Positions 1 to 5,298 of a DNA stretch of 6,478 nucleotides are shown piece after piece. The number at the start of each line of letters is the position of its first letter. The stretch's first letter is position 1. The notes under the pieces were generated by a model that saw nothing but the letters and a program-made list of their open reading frames with translations, was not told the origin of the DNA and did no database searches. The DNA is from a bacterium. Lineage in GTDB: Bacteria > Patescibacteriota > UBA1384 > XYA2-FULL-43-10 > 1-14-0-10-43-13. The position numbers and the translations under genes were made by a program. Location: the NCBI GenBank assembly GCA_030649445.1, contig JAUSKR010000028.1, positions 1 through 6,478 of the forward strand, given 5' to 3'.

Positions 1-130
1 TACACCTGTGTTGGCATTGCGCGCCATTGATTTGTTGATTGTAATCAATGCGTGGCAAGCTATTATCATCATTCCAACGATGGTTTTCCGCGCCGTGGAA
101 ACACCCAATGGCTCGCAATGACATGTCACG
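1..130. repeat. Degenerate dispersed-repeat-like intergenic sequence at left edge
   Basis: I recognise no gene here. The stretch contains a hairpin-forming segment (ATTGATT at 26-32 against AATCAAT at 43-49, extended outward by imperfect pairing), a second inverted pair TTTCC/GGAAA (85-89 / 97-101), and the string GCTCGCAATGACA (111-123). From memory, that string resembles the ends of repeats scattered between genes in many uncultivated bacteria. A 10-bp palindrome TGACATGTCA lies at 119-128. Frames on both strands are open for roughly 40 codons to the left edge, as expected for GC-balanced repeat DNA, and neither resembles a known protein. The tail of an upstream gene cannot be excluded. Confidence 0.35.
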
Positions 131-131
131 G

Positions 132-159
132 TGGTCAATTCCTGTTTTTTTGATAGAAT
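132..159 (+). promoter_or_regulatory. Possible sigma70-type promoter for ddl
   Basis: TGGTCA (132-137, 4 of 6 to the -35 consensus) and TAGAAT (154-159, 5 of 6 to the -10 consensus) are separated by 16 nt and lie about 33 nt upstream of the ddl start. A run of seven T (145-151) fills part of the spacer. The -35 match is weak, so this is a candidate only. Confidence 0.3.
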
Positions 160-191
160 AAACTAAACTACAAATTTTTTGAAAGGAAATT

Positions 192-1295
192 ATGGACGGA
201 GAGAAAATAAATGTCGCCATTTTGTTTGGTGGGCGATCGGCTGAACACGAGGTGTCGCTACAATCAGCCAAGAATATCTTTGACGCGATCGATAAGGAAA
301 AGTTCAATTCGATTTTAATTGGCATCGATAAGTCTGGCAAGTGGCTATTGAATGATTCAGCCAAATTTCTATTAAATGCCGATAATCCAAAACTAATCAA
401 ATTAAATCAAGACGGAGAGTCAGTCGCCCTCATCCCGGCCAACAACGGTGAAATTACAAATCTTGACAATGATTCCGCCGGCCAAAAAATCGATGTCGTT
501 TTTCCGATTCTTCACGGTCCGTTTGGCGAGGACGGTACGGTGCAAGGATTATTAAAACTGGCCAATTTGCCATTCGTTGGCCCGAGTGTCCTTGGCTCAG
601 CCGTCGGTATGGACAAAGATGTGATGAAACGATTGCTTCGAGACGCTGGTCTGCCAATTGGAAAATTTATTGCCATTAAATCTAGTGATCAAACTCCGGA
701 TTTTGCTGAAATCGAGAGTAAACTTGGTTTGCCATTTTTTGTTAAACCCGCCAATATGGGCTCCTCAGTCGGCATCGCCAAAGTTCACAATGAGAGTGAA
801 TATTCGGCCGCGGTCAAAGACGCTTTTAATTACGATGTCAAAATAATCATCGAAGAAAATATTGCCGGCCGTGAAATAGAATGTGCTGTCTTGGGTAATT
901 CTGATCCGCAGGCTTCAATTCCAGGCGAGATCAAGCCGACCCACGAATTTTATTCTTACGAGGCCAAATATATTGATGAAAATGGTGCCGTGGCGGAAAT
1001 TCCAGCCAAAATTTCCGAAGAAGCGACGAAGAAAATCCAAGAACTCGCCGTCAAAACTTTCCAGGTACTCGAGTGCGAGGGTTGCAGCCGTGTTGATTTT
1101 TTTCTCAGAGAAAACGGCGATGTCGTTGTTAATGAAATAAATACGATCCCGGGTTTTACCAAAATTTCAATGTATCCGAAGCTCTGGGAAGCCAGCGGCA
1201 TTTCCTACACCGAATTAATTACAAAGTTGATTGAATTGGCGATTGAACGATTTGGCGAAGAACAGAAACTACAAACCAGTTATATCGGCAAATAA
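192..1295 (+). CDS. ddl: D-alanine--D-alanine ligase (long, DdlA-like form)
   Basis: This cytoplasmic ATP-grasp enzyme joins two D-alanines using ATP, giving the dipeptide that MurF adds to the peptidoglycan precursor. The 367-residue protein is complete and has the length of the longer DdlA-type enzymes. The N-terminal domain opens with GGRSAEHEVS (residues 13-22; E18 corresponds to E15 of E. coli DdlB). HGPFGEDGTVQG follows near residue 110, then the ATP-binding segment FVKPANMGSSVG (183-194; S191/S192). The omega-loop FYSYEAKY (253-260) has K259 and Y260, matching DdlB K215/Y216. SRVDFF carries R300 and D302, and NEINTIPGF carries the metal ligands E315 and N317. The tyrosine-containing omega-loop favours D-Ala rather than D-lactate as second substrate. 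The ATG is preceded by GAAAGGAA (181-188) at good spacing. The next + strand gene, alr, supplies its substrate; a minus-strand unit lies between them. Confidence 0.97.
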   Translation: MDGEKINVAILFGGRSAEHEVSLQSAKNIFDAIDKEKFNSILIGIDKSGKWLLNDSAKFLLNADNPKLIKLNQDGESVALIPANNGEITNLDNDSAGQKIDVVFPILHGPFGEDGTVQGLLKLANLPFVGPSVLGSAVGMDKDVMKRLLRDAGLPIGKFIAIKSSDQTPDFAEIESKLGLPFFVKPANMGSSVGIAKVHNESEYSAAVKDAFNYDVKIIIEENIAGREIECAVLGNSDPQASIPGEIKPTHEFYSYEAKYIDENGAVAEIPAKISEEATKKIQELAVKTFQVLECEGCSRVDFFLRENGDVVVNEINTIPGFTKISMYPKLWEASGISYTELITKLIELAIERFGEEQKLQTSYIGK

Positions 1296-1300
1296 GGGAA

Positions 1301-1329
1301 GCCTGCGTCGATCAGCCCATGACGCAGGC
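1301..1329. terminator. Hairpin between convergent genes, possible terminator
   Basis: GCCTGCGTC (1301-1309) and GACGCAGGC (1321-1329) form a perfect 9-bp GC-rich stem with an 11-nt loop. It begins 6 nt after the ddl stop and lies 45 nt beyond the stop of the convergent minus-strand gene, so it could end transcription from either side. There is no clear U-tract on the + side; the minus-strand reading continues TTCCCTTATTT, which is only mildly T-rich. A role as a mobile palindrome or the border of the GC-rich island is equally possible. Confidence 0.45.
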
Positions 1330-1374
1330 AACGGATAGATGGCAAACAGAGGGGCTGGCTCAGGTACGAGCGGT

Positions 1375-1719
1375 CTACTTTTCGGCCGCATTGCGGCGTC
1401 TCTTGGTCCAGCCCACGAGGCGCTGGATCATCTTGCTGACGAATCGCCGGAAAGCCGACCGCGTATCGGGGTAGCACTGCGGCGGCGGAGCGATCCCGGG
1501 AACGGTTCGGACGAGGTGCCGCATGTTGGGATTGTCCAACGCTTCAGCTAACCGTCTGGCATAGTCAGGCACGGACGGTTGAGGACGAAGCCAGTCACGC
1601 CCCGGAAGGCGAATGACTGTCCTTCGAAACCCTGGCATCTTCGCGGCCTGGTCAAGCGGAATTCTCTCACCGCTTTGAGCTGGCGCATCAATTGCGCCTC
1701 GTTTCGACCTGTCTCTCAT
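1375..1719 (-). CDS. Small basic hypothetical protein in GC-rich island
   Basis: I do not recognise the family. The 114-residue product is rich in arginine and proline, has no membrane segment or signal peptide, and ends in a basic stretch (TKRRRN near residue 105). The central segment, about residues 45-80, reads like a compact folded part: DYARRLAEALDNPNMRHLV. A cysteine occurs only once (PPPQC). Support for it being real comes from signals rather than homology: the Shine-Dalgarno site GAGGTGA lies 3 nt before the ATG, a good extended -10 promoter lies just upstream, and a hairpin follows the stop. Codon choice (CCG, CGG, GCG, CGC) and base composition are clearly GC-richer than ddl or alr, suggesting recent acquisition or a different mutational history. 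An overlapping + strand frame (1339-1551) lacks a ribosome-binding site. Confidence 0.55.
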   Translation of the reverse strand: MRDRSKRGAIDAPAQSGERIPLDQAAKMPGFRRTVIRLPGRDWLRPQPSVPDYARRLAEALDNPNMRHLVRTVPGIAPPPQCYPDTRSAFRRFVSKMIQRLVGWTKRRRNAAEK

Positions 1720-1722
1720 GGT

Positions 1723-1766
1723 TCACCTCAATCTTTTTTATAACACATAACTATCTCATTTTTCAA
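1723..1766 (-). promoter_or_regulatory. Extended -10 promoter and Shine-Dalgarno for minus-strand gene
   Basis: Read on the minus strand, TTGAAA (1766-1761, 5 of 6 to the -35 consensus) is followed after 18 nt by TATAAA (1742-1737), which is preceded by TG at one-base spacing, making an extended -10. The Shine-Dalgarno GAGGTGA occupies 1729-1723, just before the ATG at 1719. The predicted transcript start, near 1730, leaves a very short leader of about 10 nt, so the Shine-Dalgarno would sit almost at the 5' end. Confidence 0.55.
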
Positions 1767-1782
1767 TTTTACGAAAGGAAAC

Positions 1783-1827
1783 TTGATTTTAAGCAAAAGC
1801 AAAAATATTATTGAAAATGTCGCATGA
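1783..1827 (+). CDS. Possible 14-codon leader ORF overlapping the alr start
   Basis: A good Shine-Dalgarno sequence (AAAGGA, 1774-1779) is placed 3 nt before a TTG at 1783, not before the alr ATG, which is 45 nt further on and has no site of its own. The TTG frame encodes (M)ILSKSKNIIENVA and ends in a TGA (1825-1827) that overlaps the alr ATG as ATGA, the arrangement typical of translational coupling. It could be a coupling leader peptide. Alternatively, alr may really begin at this TTG and a one-base indel (biological or assembly) hides the fusion. The peptide has no recognisable attenuator features such as runs of alanine codons. Confidence 0.3.
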   Translation: MILSKSKNIIENVA

Positions 1828-3020
1828 AAAATATTAATCTTCAAAATTATGAGGTTCGGACGTGGTTGGAGATTGACACGAAAAAACTCCGGCACAATTA
1901 TCTAGAGTTCCGCCGGCTCATCGGCAAGAAATGTTTGCTTTTGGCAGTGGTCAAGTCAAATGCCTACGGCCACGGCCTAGTTGGCTATTCAGAAGCTCTC
2001 GATAAAATTGGTGTCGATTGGTTTGGGGTTGATTCTTTTGTTGAGGCCAGAAAATTGAGGGACGCTGGCATTAAAAAACCGATTTTAGTTTTGGGCTACA
2101 CCCTGCCAAGTAATTTTGACGATGCGGCGAAATTAAATGTTAGCTTGACAGTGTCGAGTATTGAGCAAGTAAAAACATTAACACAGATCCTTCGGCTCCC
2201 TCTCACCGCTCAGGATGACAACGAAAAAAAGGTCAAGATTCACTTAAAGATTGATACTGGCATGCATCGGCAAGGGATACAATTGGACGAATTGCCGGAG
2301 GCACTGAAAGTATTAAAAAGTATGAAAAATATCGTGGTTGAAGGCATCTACTCGCATTTTGCCGATGTCGTACCGCCGAAGTATTTAAACGCAAAAATTC
2401 AGTTAGAAAAATTCGAGAAAGCAAATCAAATTATTGAATCTGCTTGCAACCCAAAATCACACCTACGAGGTGTGATAGGTGGGTTAATTAGGCACATAAC
2501 GGCGACAGCAGGAGCGATCGGGATGCCGGAAAGTCACTTCGATATGGTGCGGATTGGAATCGGTTTAATGGGTTTATGGCCGTCGGATGAAACTAGAAAA
2601 GCAGTCGAAGATTATATTAGGTTAGAGCCGATTTTATCTTGGAAAACGGTAGTTTCAGAAATAAAAAGTGTGAAAAAGTATGAAAGTGTCGGCTATGGTT
2701 TCACAGCCAAACTGAAACGTGATTCCAAATTGGCGATCTTGCCGATTGGTTATTGGCACGGCTTCAGGCGCGCCTTATCAAGCAAAGGAGAAGTGTTGAT
2801 TCGGGGTGTTCGTTGCAAAGTTTTAGGCCGCGTCTCAATGGATATGACGACAGTTGACGTGACAGATTTGAAATCTGTGGACGCTGATGATACGGTAACT
2901 TTGATTGGAAAAGACGAAGACGAAGAAATTGCGGTTGAAGAAATGGCTGAATTGGCAGATTCTTATACGTATGAAATTATCACAACAATCAACCCACTGA
3001 TCAAAAAAGTCTATCTCTAA
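1824..3020 (+). CDS. alr: Alanine racemase
   Basis: This pyridoxal-phosphate enzyme interconverts L- and D-alanine in the cytoplasm and so feeds the D-Ala ligase encoded upstream. The 398-residue protein is full length (family usually about 360-390). The N-terminal barrel has the PLP lysine K44 in AVVKSNAYGHG (41-51). LKIDTGMHRQG carries K142, equivalent to the carbamylated lysine of Geobacillus Alr, and R149. HFDMVRIGIGLMG contacts the cofactor. The C-terminal beta domain has the second catalytic base, Y291, in VGYGF, then LPIGYWHGF (the usual form is GYADGY) and GRVSMDMTTVDVT. Two extra stretches look like insertions relative to the family: QILRLPLTAQDDNE (121-134) and about 209-222, both coinciding with repeat-like DNA. 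An in-frame TGA at 1812 makes ATG 1824 the only possible start in this frame; it lacks its own Shine-Dalgarno and overlaps a short leader frame. Confidence 0.96.
   Translation: MKNINLQNYEVRTWLEIDTKKLRHNYLEFRRLIGKKCLLLAVVKSNAYGHGLVGYSEALDKIGVDWFGVDSFVEARKLRDAGIKKPILVLGYTLPSNFDDAAKLNVSLTVSSIEQVKTLTQILRLPLTAQDDNEKKVKIHLKIDTGMHRQGIQLDELPEALKVLKSMKNIVVEGIYSHFADVVPPKYLNAKIQLEKFEKANQIIESACNPKSHLRGVIGGLIRHITATAGAIGMPESHFDMVRIGIGLMGLWPSDETRKAVEDYIRLEPILSWKTVVSEIKSVKKYESVGYGFTAKLKRDSKLAILPIGYWHGFRRALSSKGEVLIRGVRCKVLGRVSMDMTTVDVTDLKSVDADDTVTLIGKDEDEEIAVEEMAELADSYTYEIITTINPLIKKVYL
2184..2225 (+). repeat. Repeat-like segment inserted in frame within alr
   Basis: The segment has outer arms ATCCT (2187-2191) and AGGAT (2212-2216) and inner arms CGG/CCG (2193-2195 / 2206-2208), making an imperfect hairpin, and it ends in CTCAGGATGACA. 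From memory this strongly resembles dispersed intergenic repeats of the type GATCCTTCGGCTC...CTCAGGATGAC seen in many environmental bacterial genomes. Here it is translated as QILRLPLTAQDDNE, just before the beta strand that carries K142, where other racemases have a short loop. It is 42 nt long, a multiple of three, so the frame is kept. Confidence 0.5.
2456..2476. repeat. Perfect 9-bp palindrome inside alr
   Basis: ATCACACCT (2456-2464) and AGGTGTGAT (2468-2476) are perfectly complementary around the 3-nt loop ACG. The adjoining TAGGT (2476-2480) can alternatively pair with ACCTA (2461-2465). The segment is translated within alr as part of NPKSHLRGVIGGLI (about residues 209-222), immediately before the conserved IRHITATAG segment, where most racemases go straight from a helix into this strand. 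The extra residues with no family counterpart and the strong DNA symmetry suggest an inserted palindromic element that preserves the reading frame. Confidence 0.6.
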
Positions 3021-3021
3021 T

Positions 3022-3062
3022 ACGAAAGACGAAAAATAACGAAAAAAGCGAAAAACGAAAGG
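3022..3062 (+). repeat. CGAAA microrepeat spacer between alr and the DUF2207 gene
   Basis: The 48-nt gap is almost entirely a degenerate purine-rich tandem: five CGAAA cores at irregular 6-10 nt spacing, separated by A-rich linkers. The last copy runs into the ribosome-binding region of the next gene (ACGAAAGG, then GGGG). The same ACGAAAGG string precedes the alr leader at 1771-1778. No hairpin or T-run terminator is present, so alr transcription probably continues. Confidence 0.55.
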
Positions 3063-3068
3063 GGGGAA

Positions 3069-4838
3069 ATGAGAATCAGAAATTTTAATATTAAATTATT
3101 GATGGTCTGTTTCGGTTTGATCGCAATGTTTTTGCCTATGGCATCGGTTCAAGCCCGTGAAGTCAGCCAAATAACTGACTGGTACATCAAAGATTTTCAG
3201 AGTGATATCGTCGTTAATAAAGATTCATCACTCGATATCACTGAAAAAATCACCGCTGATTGTGGCAATCTGCCGGACAAGCATGGTATTTTTCGCATAT
3301 TGCCGCTTTTCTATCAGAAAACTTCGAGTGAAAAGGTTAAAATTCCAATTAAGCTAGTTTCAATTACAGATTTCAATGGCGCAGATTACAATTACAGCCA
3401 GTCGCGCGATAGCCAGACTGTGACCTGGAAAATCGGCGATGCGAATAAAACTGTCTCTGGTAACAATAATTACAAAATTGTCTATCATGTCGATAACACG
3501 ATGCGCTTAGGCGATGCCAATTTTGATGAATTTTACTGGAATTTAAACGGTAATTTTTGGGACATCGAAACGGACCATTTTCAAGCGACGATTCATTTCC
3601 CAGTTGAGCCACTCGATAAAAATATTAATCTTTATAGTGGGGCATTTGGCGATAAAGACGCTGACTTAGCGAAATATAGCTGGACAGATTCTAAAAATCT
3701 TTCTGTCGAGTCAACTCAACCACTAAAAATTGGCGAAGGGATAACAACATCTGTCACCTTTACCAAGAATTATTTTGTGCCCTATACGCCATCATTTTCT
3801 GAAAAATACGGCAGTTTATTCTGGCTAATCATTCCATTTCTAGTATTTTATTTTTGTTACAAACTCTGGCGCAAATACGGCCGTGATCCGAAGCTCAACA
3901 AAGCCGAGATGGTTCAGTACGAACCGCCAAAAGATTTGGGGCCGATCGAATGCGGTTTAATTTTGTCTAATCTCCGATTTGACACTAAATTTATCTCCGC
4001 CGGTATCATCGATCTGGCGGTCAAAAAAGTCTTAAAAATAGAAGAAATTCCAAAAAAAGGGTTACTTTCGAAAAAAGACTTCCGCCTGACGTTTTTGCAA
4101 TCCGATTTCGATAAAATTTCTTCACTGACTCCGACGGAAAACGCTCTGGCCAAGGCACTCTCCGGCTTCGTCAAAGGAGACTCGCTCCTGCTCAATTCCC
4201 TGAAAAATAAATTTTATTCTTCACTTCCAGAAATTGAAAAGACTGGCAAAGATTTACTTTTTTCTAAAAAATATTTTGGCAAAAAAGGTTTTACATATAG
4301 AATTTTCTTGTTTATTTTAGCTGTAATTATCATCCCGATAACAATTGGAATTTTATCTGTGGTTGCCAGCACCGGTGGTAACGCGATTCTAGCTACCGAT
4401 TCATTATTCGCGACAGTTATAATTTTAATTATTTTTGCCATTTTGATGCCAAGCCGGACCGTCGCGGGCGAAGAAGTTGCCTGGGAAATAAAAGGTTTCA
4501 AATTATTTATGACCGTCGCCGAGAAATACCGCGCGCCCTTTCATGAAAAAGAGGGCTTGTTTGAAAAATATCTGCCCTACGCCATGATCTTCGGCGTGAC
4601 AGAGATGTGGGTTGAAAATATGAAAAAAATCTACGGCGAAGATTATTTCAATTCTTATCATCCACTTTGGTATTACGGCTACATCGGCAATTTCGACGCT
4701 GAGACATTTTCCAATTCAATCACCGATTTATCCAGCTCGATGGCCAGCACATTGGCTTCATCACCTTCATCATCTGGTTCAGGTGGTGGCGGTTTCTCTG
4801 GCGGTGGCGGTGGCGGTGGTGGAGGGGGCGGCTGGTAA
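3069..4838 (+). CDS. DUF2207 family secreted/membrane protein (YciQ-like)
   Basis: The biochemical function of this family is unknown. The 589-residue protein begins with a signal peptide (basic n-region RIRNFNIK, hydrophobic core, likely cleavage after SVQA at residue 29). An extracytoplasmic DUF2207 domain follows (about 30-245), opening with ITDWYIKDFQSDIVVNKDSS and containing KHGIFRILPL. A membrane helix lies at about 251-267 (FWLIIPFLVFYFCYKLW), then a cytoplasmic part with the family's YEPPKDLGPIECGLI region. Two closely spaced helices (about 411-433 and 445-461) come next, then a conserved C-terminal part with EKYLPYAMIFGV. The end is a Ser- then Gly-rich tail finishing GGGW, characteristic of this family. 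The ATG follows GAAAGGGGGG, a good ribosome-binding site. It sits 48 nt after alr and 45 nt before the next gene, so an operon is likely; a cell-envelope role would fit its topology, but that is inference. Confidence 0.9.
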   Translation: MRIRNFNIKLLMVCFGLIAMFLPMASVQAREVSQITDWYIKDFQSDIVVNKDSSLDITEKITADCGNLPDKHGIFRILPLFYQKTSSEKVKIPIKLVSITDFNGADYNYSQSRDSQTVTWKIGDANKTVSGNNNYKIVYHVDNTMRLGDANFDEFYWNLNGNFWDIETDHFQATIHFPVEPLDKNINLYSGAFGDKDADLAKYSWTDSKNLSVESTQPLKIGEGITTSVTFTKNYFVPYTPSFSEKYGSLFWLIIPFLVFYFCYKLWRKYGRDPKLNKAEMVQYEPPKDLGPIECGLILSNLRFDTKFISAGIIDLAVKKVLKIEEIPKKGLLSKKDFRLTFLQSDFDKISSLTPTENALAKALSGFVKGDSLLLNSLKNKFYSSLPEIEKTGKDLLFSKKYFGKKGFTYRIFLFILAVIIIPITIGILSVVASTGGNAILATDSLFATVIILIIFAILMPSRTVAGEEVAWEIKGFKLFMTVAEKYRAPFHEKEGLFEKYLPYAMIFGVTEMWVENMKKIYGEDYFNSYHPLWYYGYIGNFDAETFSNSITDLSSSMASTLASSPSSSGSGGGGFSGGGGGGGGGGGW

Positions 4839-4852
4839 GACTCAACCTAATA

Positions 4853-4879
4853 TCGAATAAATCTAATAAATCGAATAAA
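4853..4879 (+). repeat. Three 9-nt tandem repeats before the GxxExxY gene
   Basis: TCGAATAAA (4853-4861), TCTAATAAA (4862-4870) and TCGAATAAA (4871-4879) are head-to-tail copies differing at one base. They fill most of the 45-nt gap, end 4 nt before the ATG of the next gene and leave no room for a Shine-Dalgarno sequence. The CGAA core recalls the CGAAA units in the gap after alr. Confidence 0.7.
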
Positions 4880-4883
4880 CACA

Positions 4884-5267
4884 ATGGCAGACTTAATATA
4901 CAAAGATTTGTCATATAAAATTATAGGCATAGCTTTTGAGGTCTATAATTCTTTGGGTTCTGGATTAAAAGAAAAAGACTATGGCAATGCTTTTGAGGAA
5001 ATATTAAAAGCTGAGGGGATTAAGTACAAAAGAGAAATTTATTATCCGATAAAAATTCGTGGCAAGGTTATAGGCAAAAACTATTTTGATTTTCTGATTG
5101 AAGATAAAATTATAATTGAATTAAAATGTGGCAACAGCCGTTATAGGGAGGCCTGTTCCCAACTTTTCGAGTACGTAAAAGTCTCAAAACTTGATCTGGG
5201 TATTATAATCAGGTTTACTAAAGACGACGTAAAATACAAGCGGATTCCGTTTATCCCACAGGATTAG
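4884..5267 (+). CDS. GxxExxY protein (PD-(D/E)XK nuclease superfamily fold)
   Basis: This is a 127-residue member of the GxxExxY family (PDDEXK_3), whose physiological role is not established. The signature G27-L-K-E30-K-D-Y33 is intact, followed by a helix ending in EEILKAEGI. The nuclease-fold core follows: D69 in NYFDFLIEDK and E79-L-K81 in IIIELKC, the D...ExK pattern of PD-(D/E)XK enzymes, so the active site looks preserved. The family-typical end, QLFEYVKVSKLDLGIIIRF, is present and length is normal. The N-terminus (MADLIYKDLSYKIIGIAFEV) fits the family, supporting the ATG at 4884 although no Shine-Dalgarno sequence precedes it. The gene is clearly AT-richer than its neighbours and uses ATA for isoleucine eight times, suggesting separate acquisition. 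It lies between the DUF2207 gene and dnaG, but nothing shows a functional link to either. Confidence 0.92.
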   Translation: MADLIYKDLSYKIIGIAFEVYNSLGSGLKEKDYGNAFEEILKAEGIKYKREIYYPIKIRGKVIGKNYFDFLIEDKIIIELKCGNSRYREACSQLFEYVKVSKLDLGIIIRFTKDDVKYKRIPFIPQD

Positions 5268-5298
5268 ATTTATTTGATTAATTAGACATTAGGTTGTT

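Noticed and set aside
2..121. Frame open from the left edge, ending TGA at 119-121, as the tail of an upstream gene
   Set aside because: The 39 residues are hydrophobic and match no family I know, the opposite strand is equally open, and the DNA looks repeat-like. It remains possible but is not supported enough to call.
119..151. Palindrome TGACATGTCA plus T-run (145-151) as an intrinsic terminator
   Set aside because: The palindrome has no loop, and 16 nt separate it from the T-run, too far for a standard terminator.
192..1295. Ligase as a vancomycin-resistance D-Ala-D-Lac enzyme
   Set aside because: The omega-loop reads FYSYEAKY with the D-Ala-type lysine and tyrosine, and no vanH or vanX partner is nearby.
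1339..1551. 70-codon + strand ORF in the GC-rich island
   Set aside because: It has no ribosome-binding site, and the minus-strand frame over the same DNA has a promoter and a Shine-Dalgarno. It is probably a shadow.
3914..4501. Two minus-strand ORFs inside the DUF2207 gene
   Set aside because: They are shadows of a clearly coding + frame and have no start signals or recognisable products.
4782..4836. GGT/GGC-rich run as a microsatellite or GC-rich regulatory repeat
   Set aside because: It encodes the Gly-rich tail that DUF2207 proteins normally have, so protein-level composition explains it.
3069..5267. DUF2207 membrane protein plus GxxExxY nuclease-fold protein as a defence pair
   Set aside because: Both families occur singly in many genomes, composition differs between the two genes, and no toxin, sensor or mobile-element context is visible.
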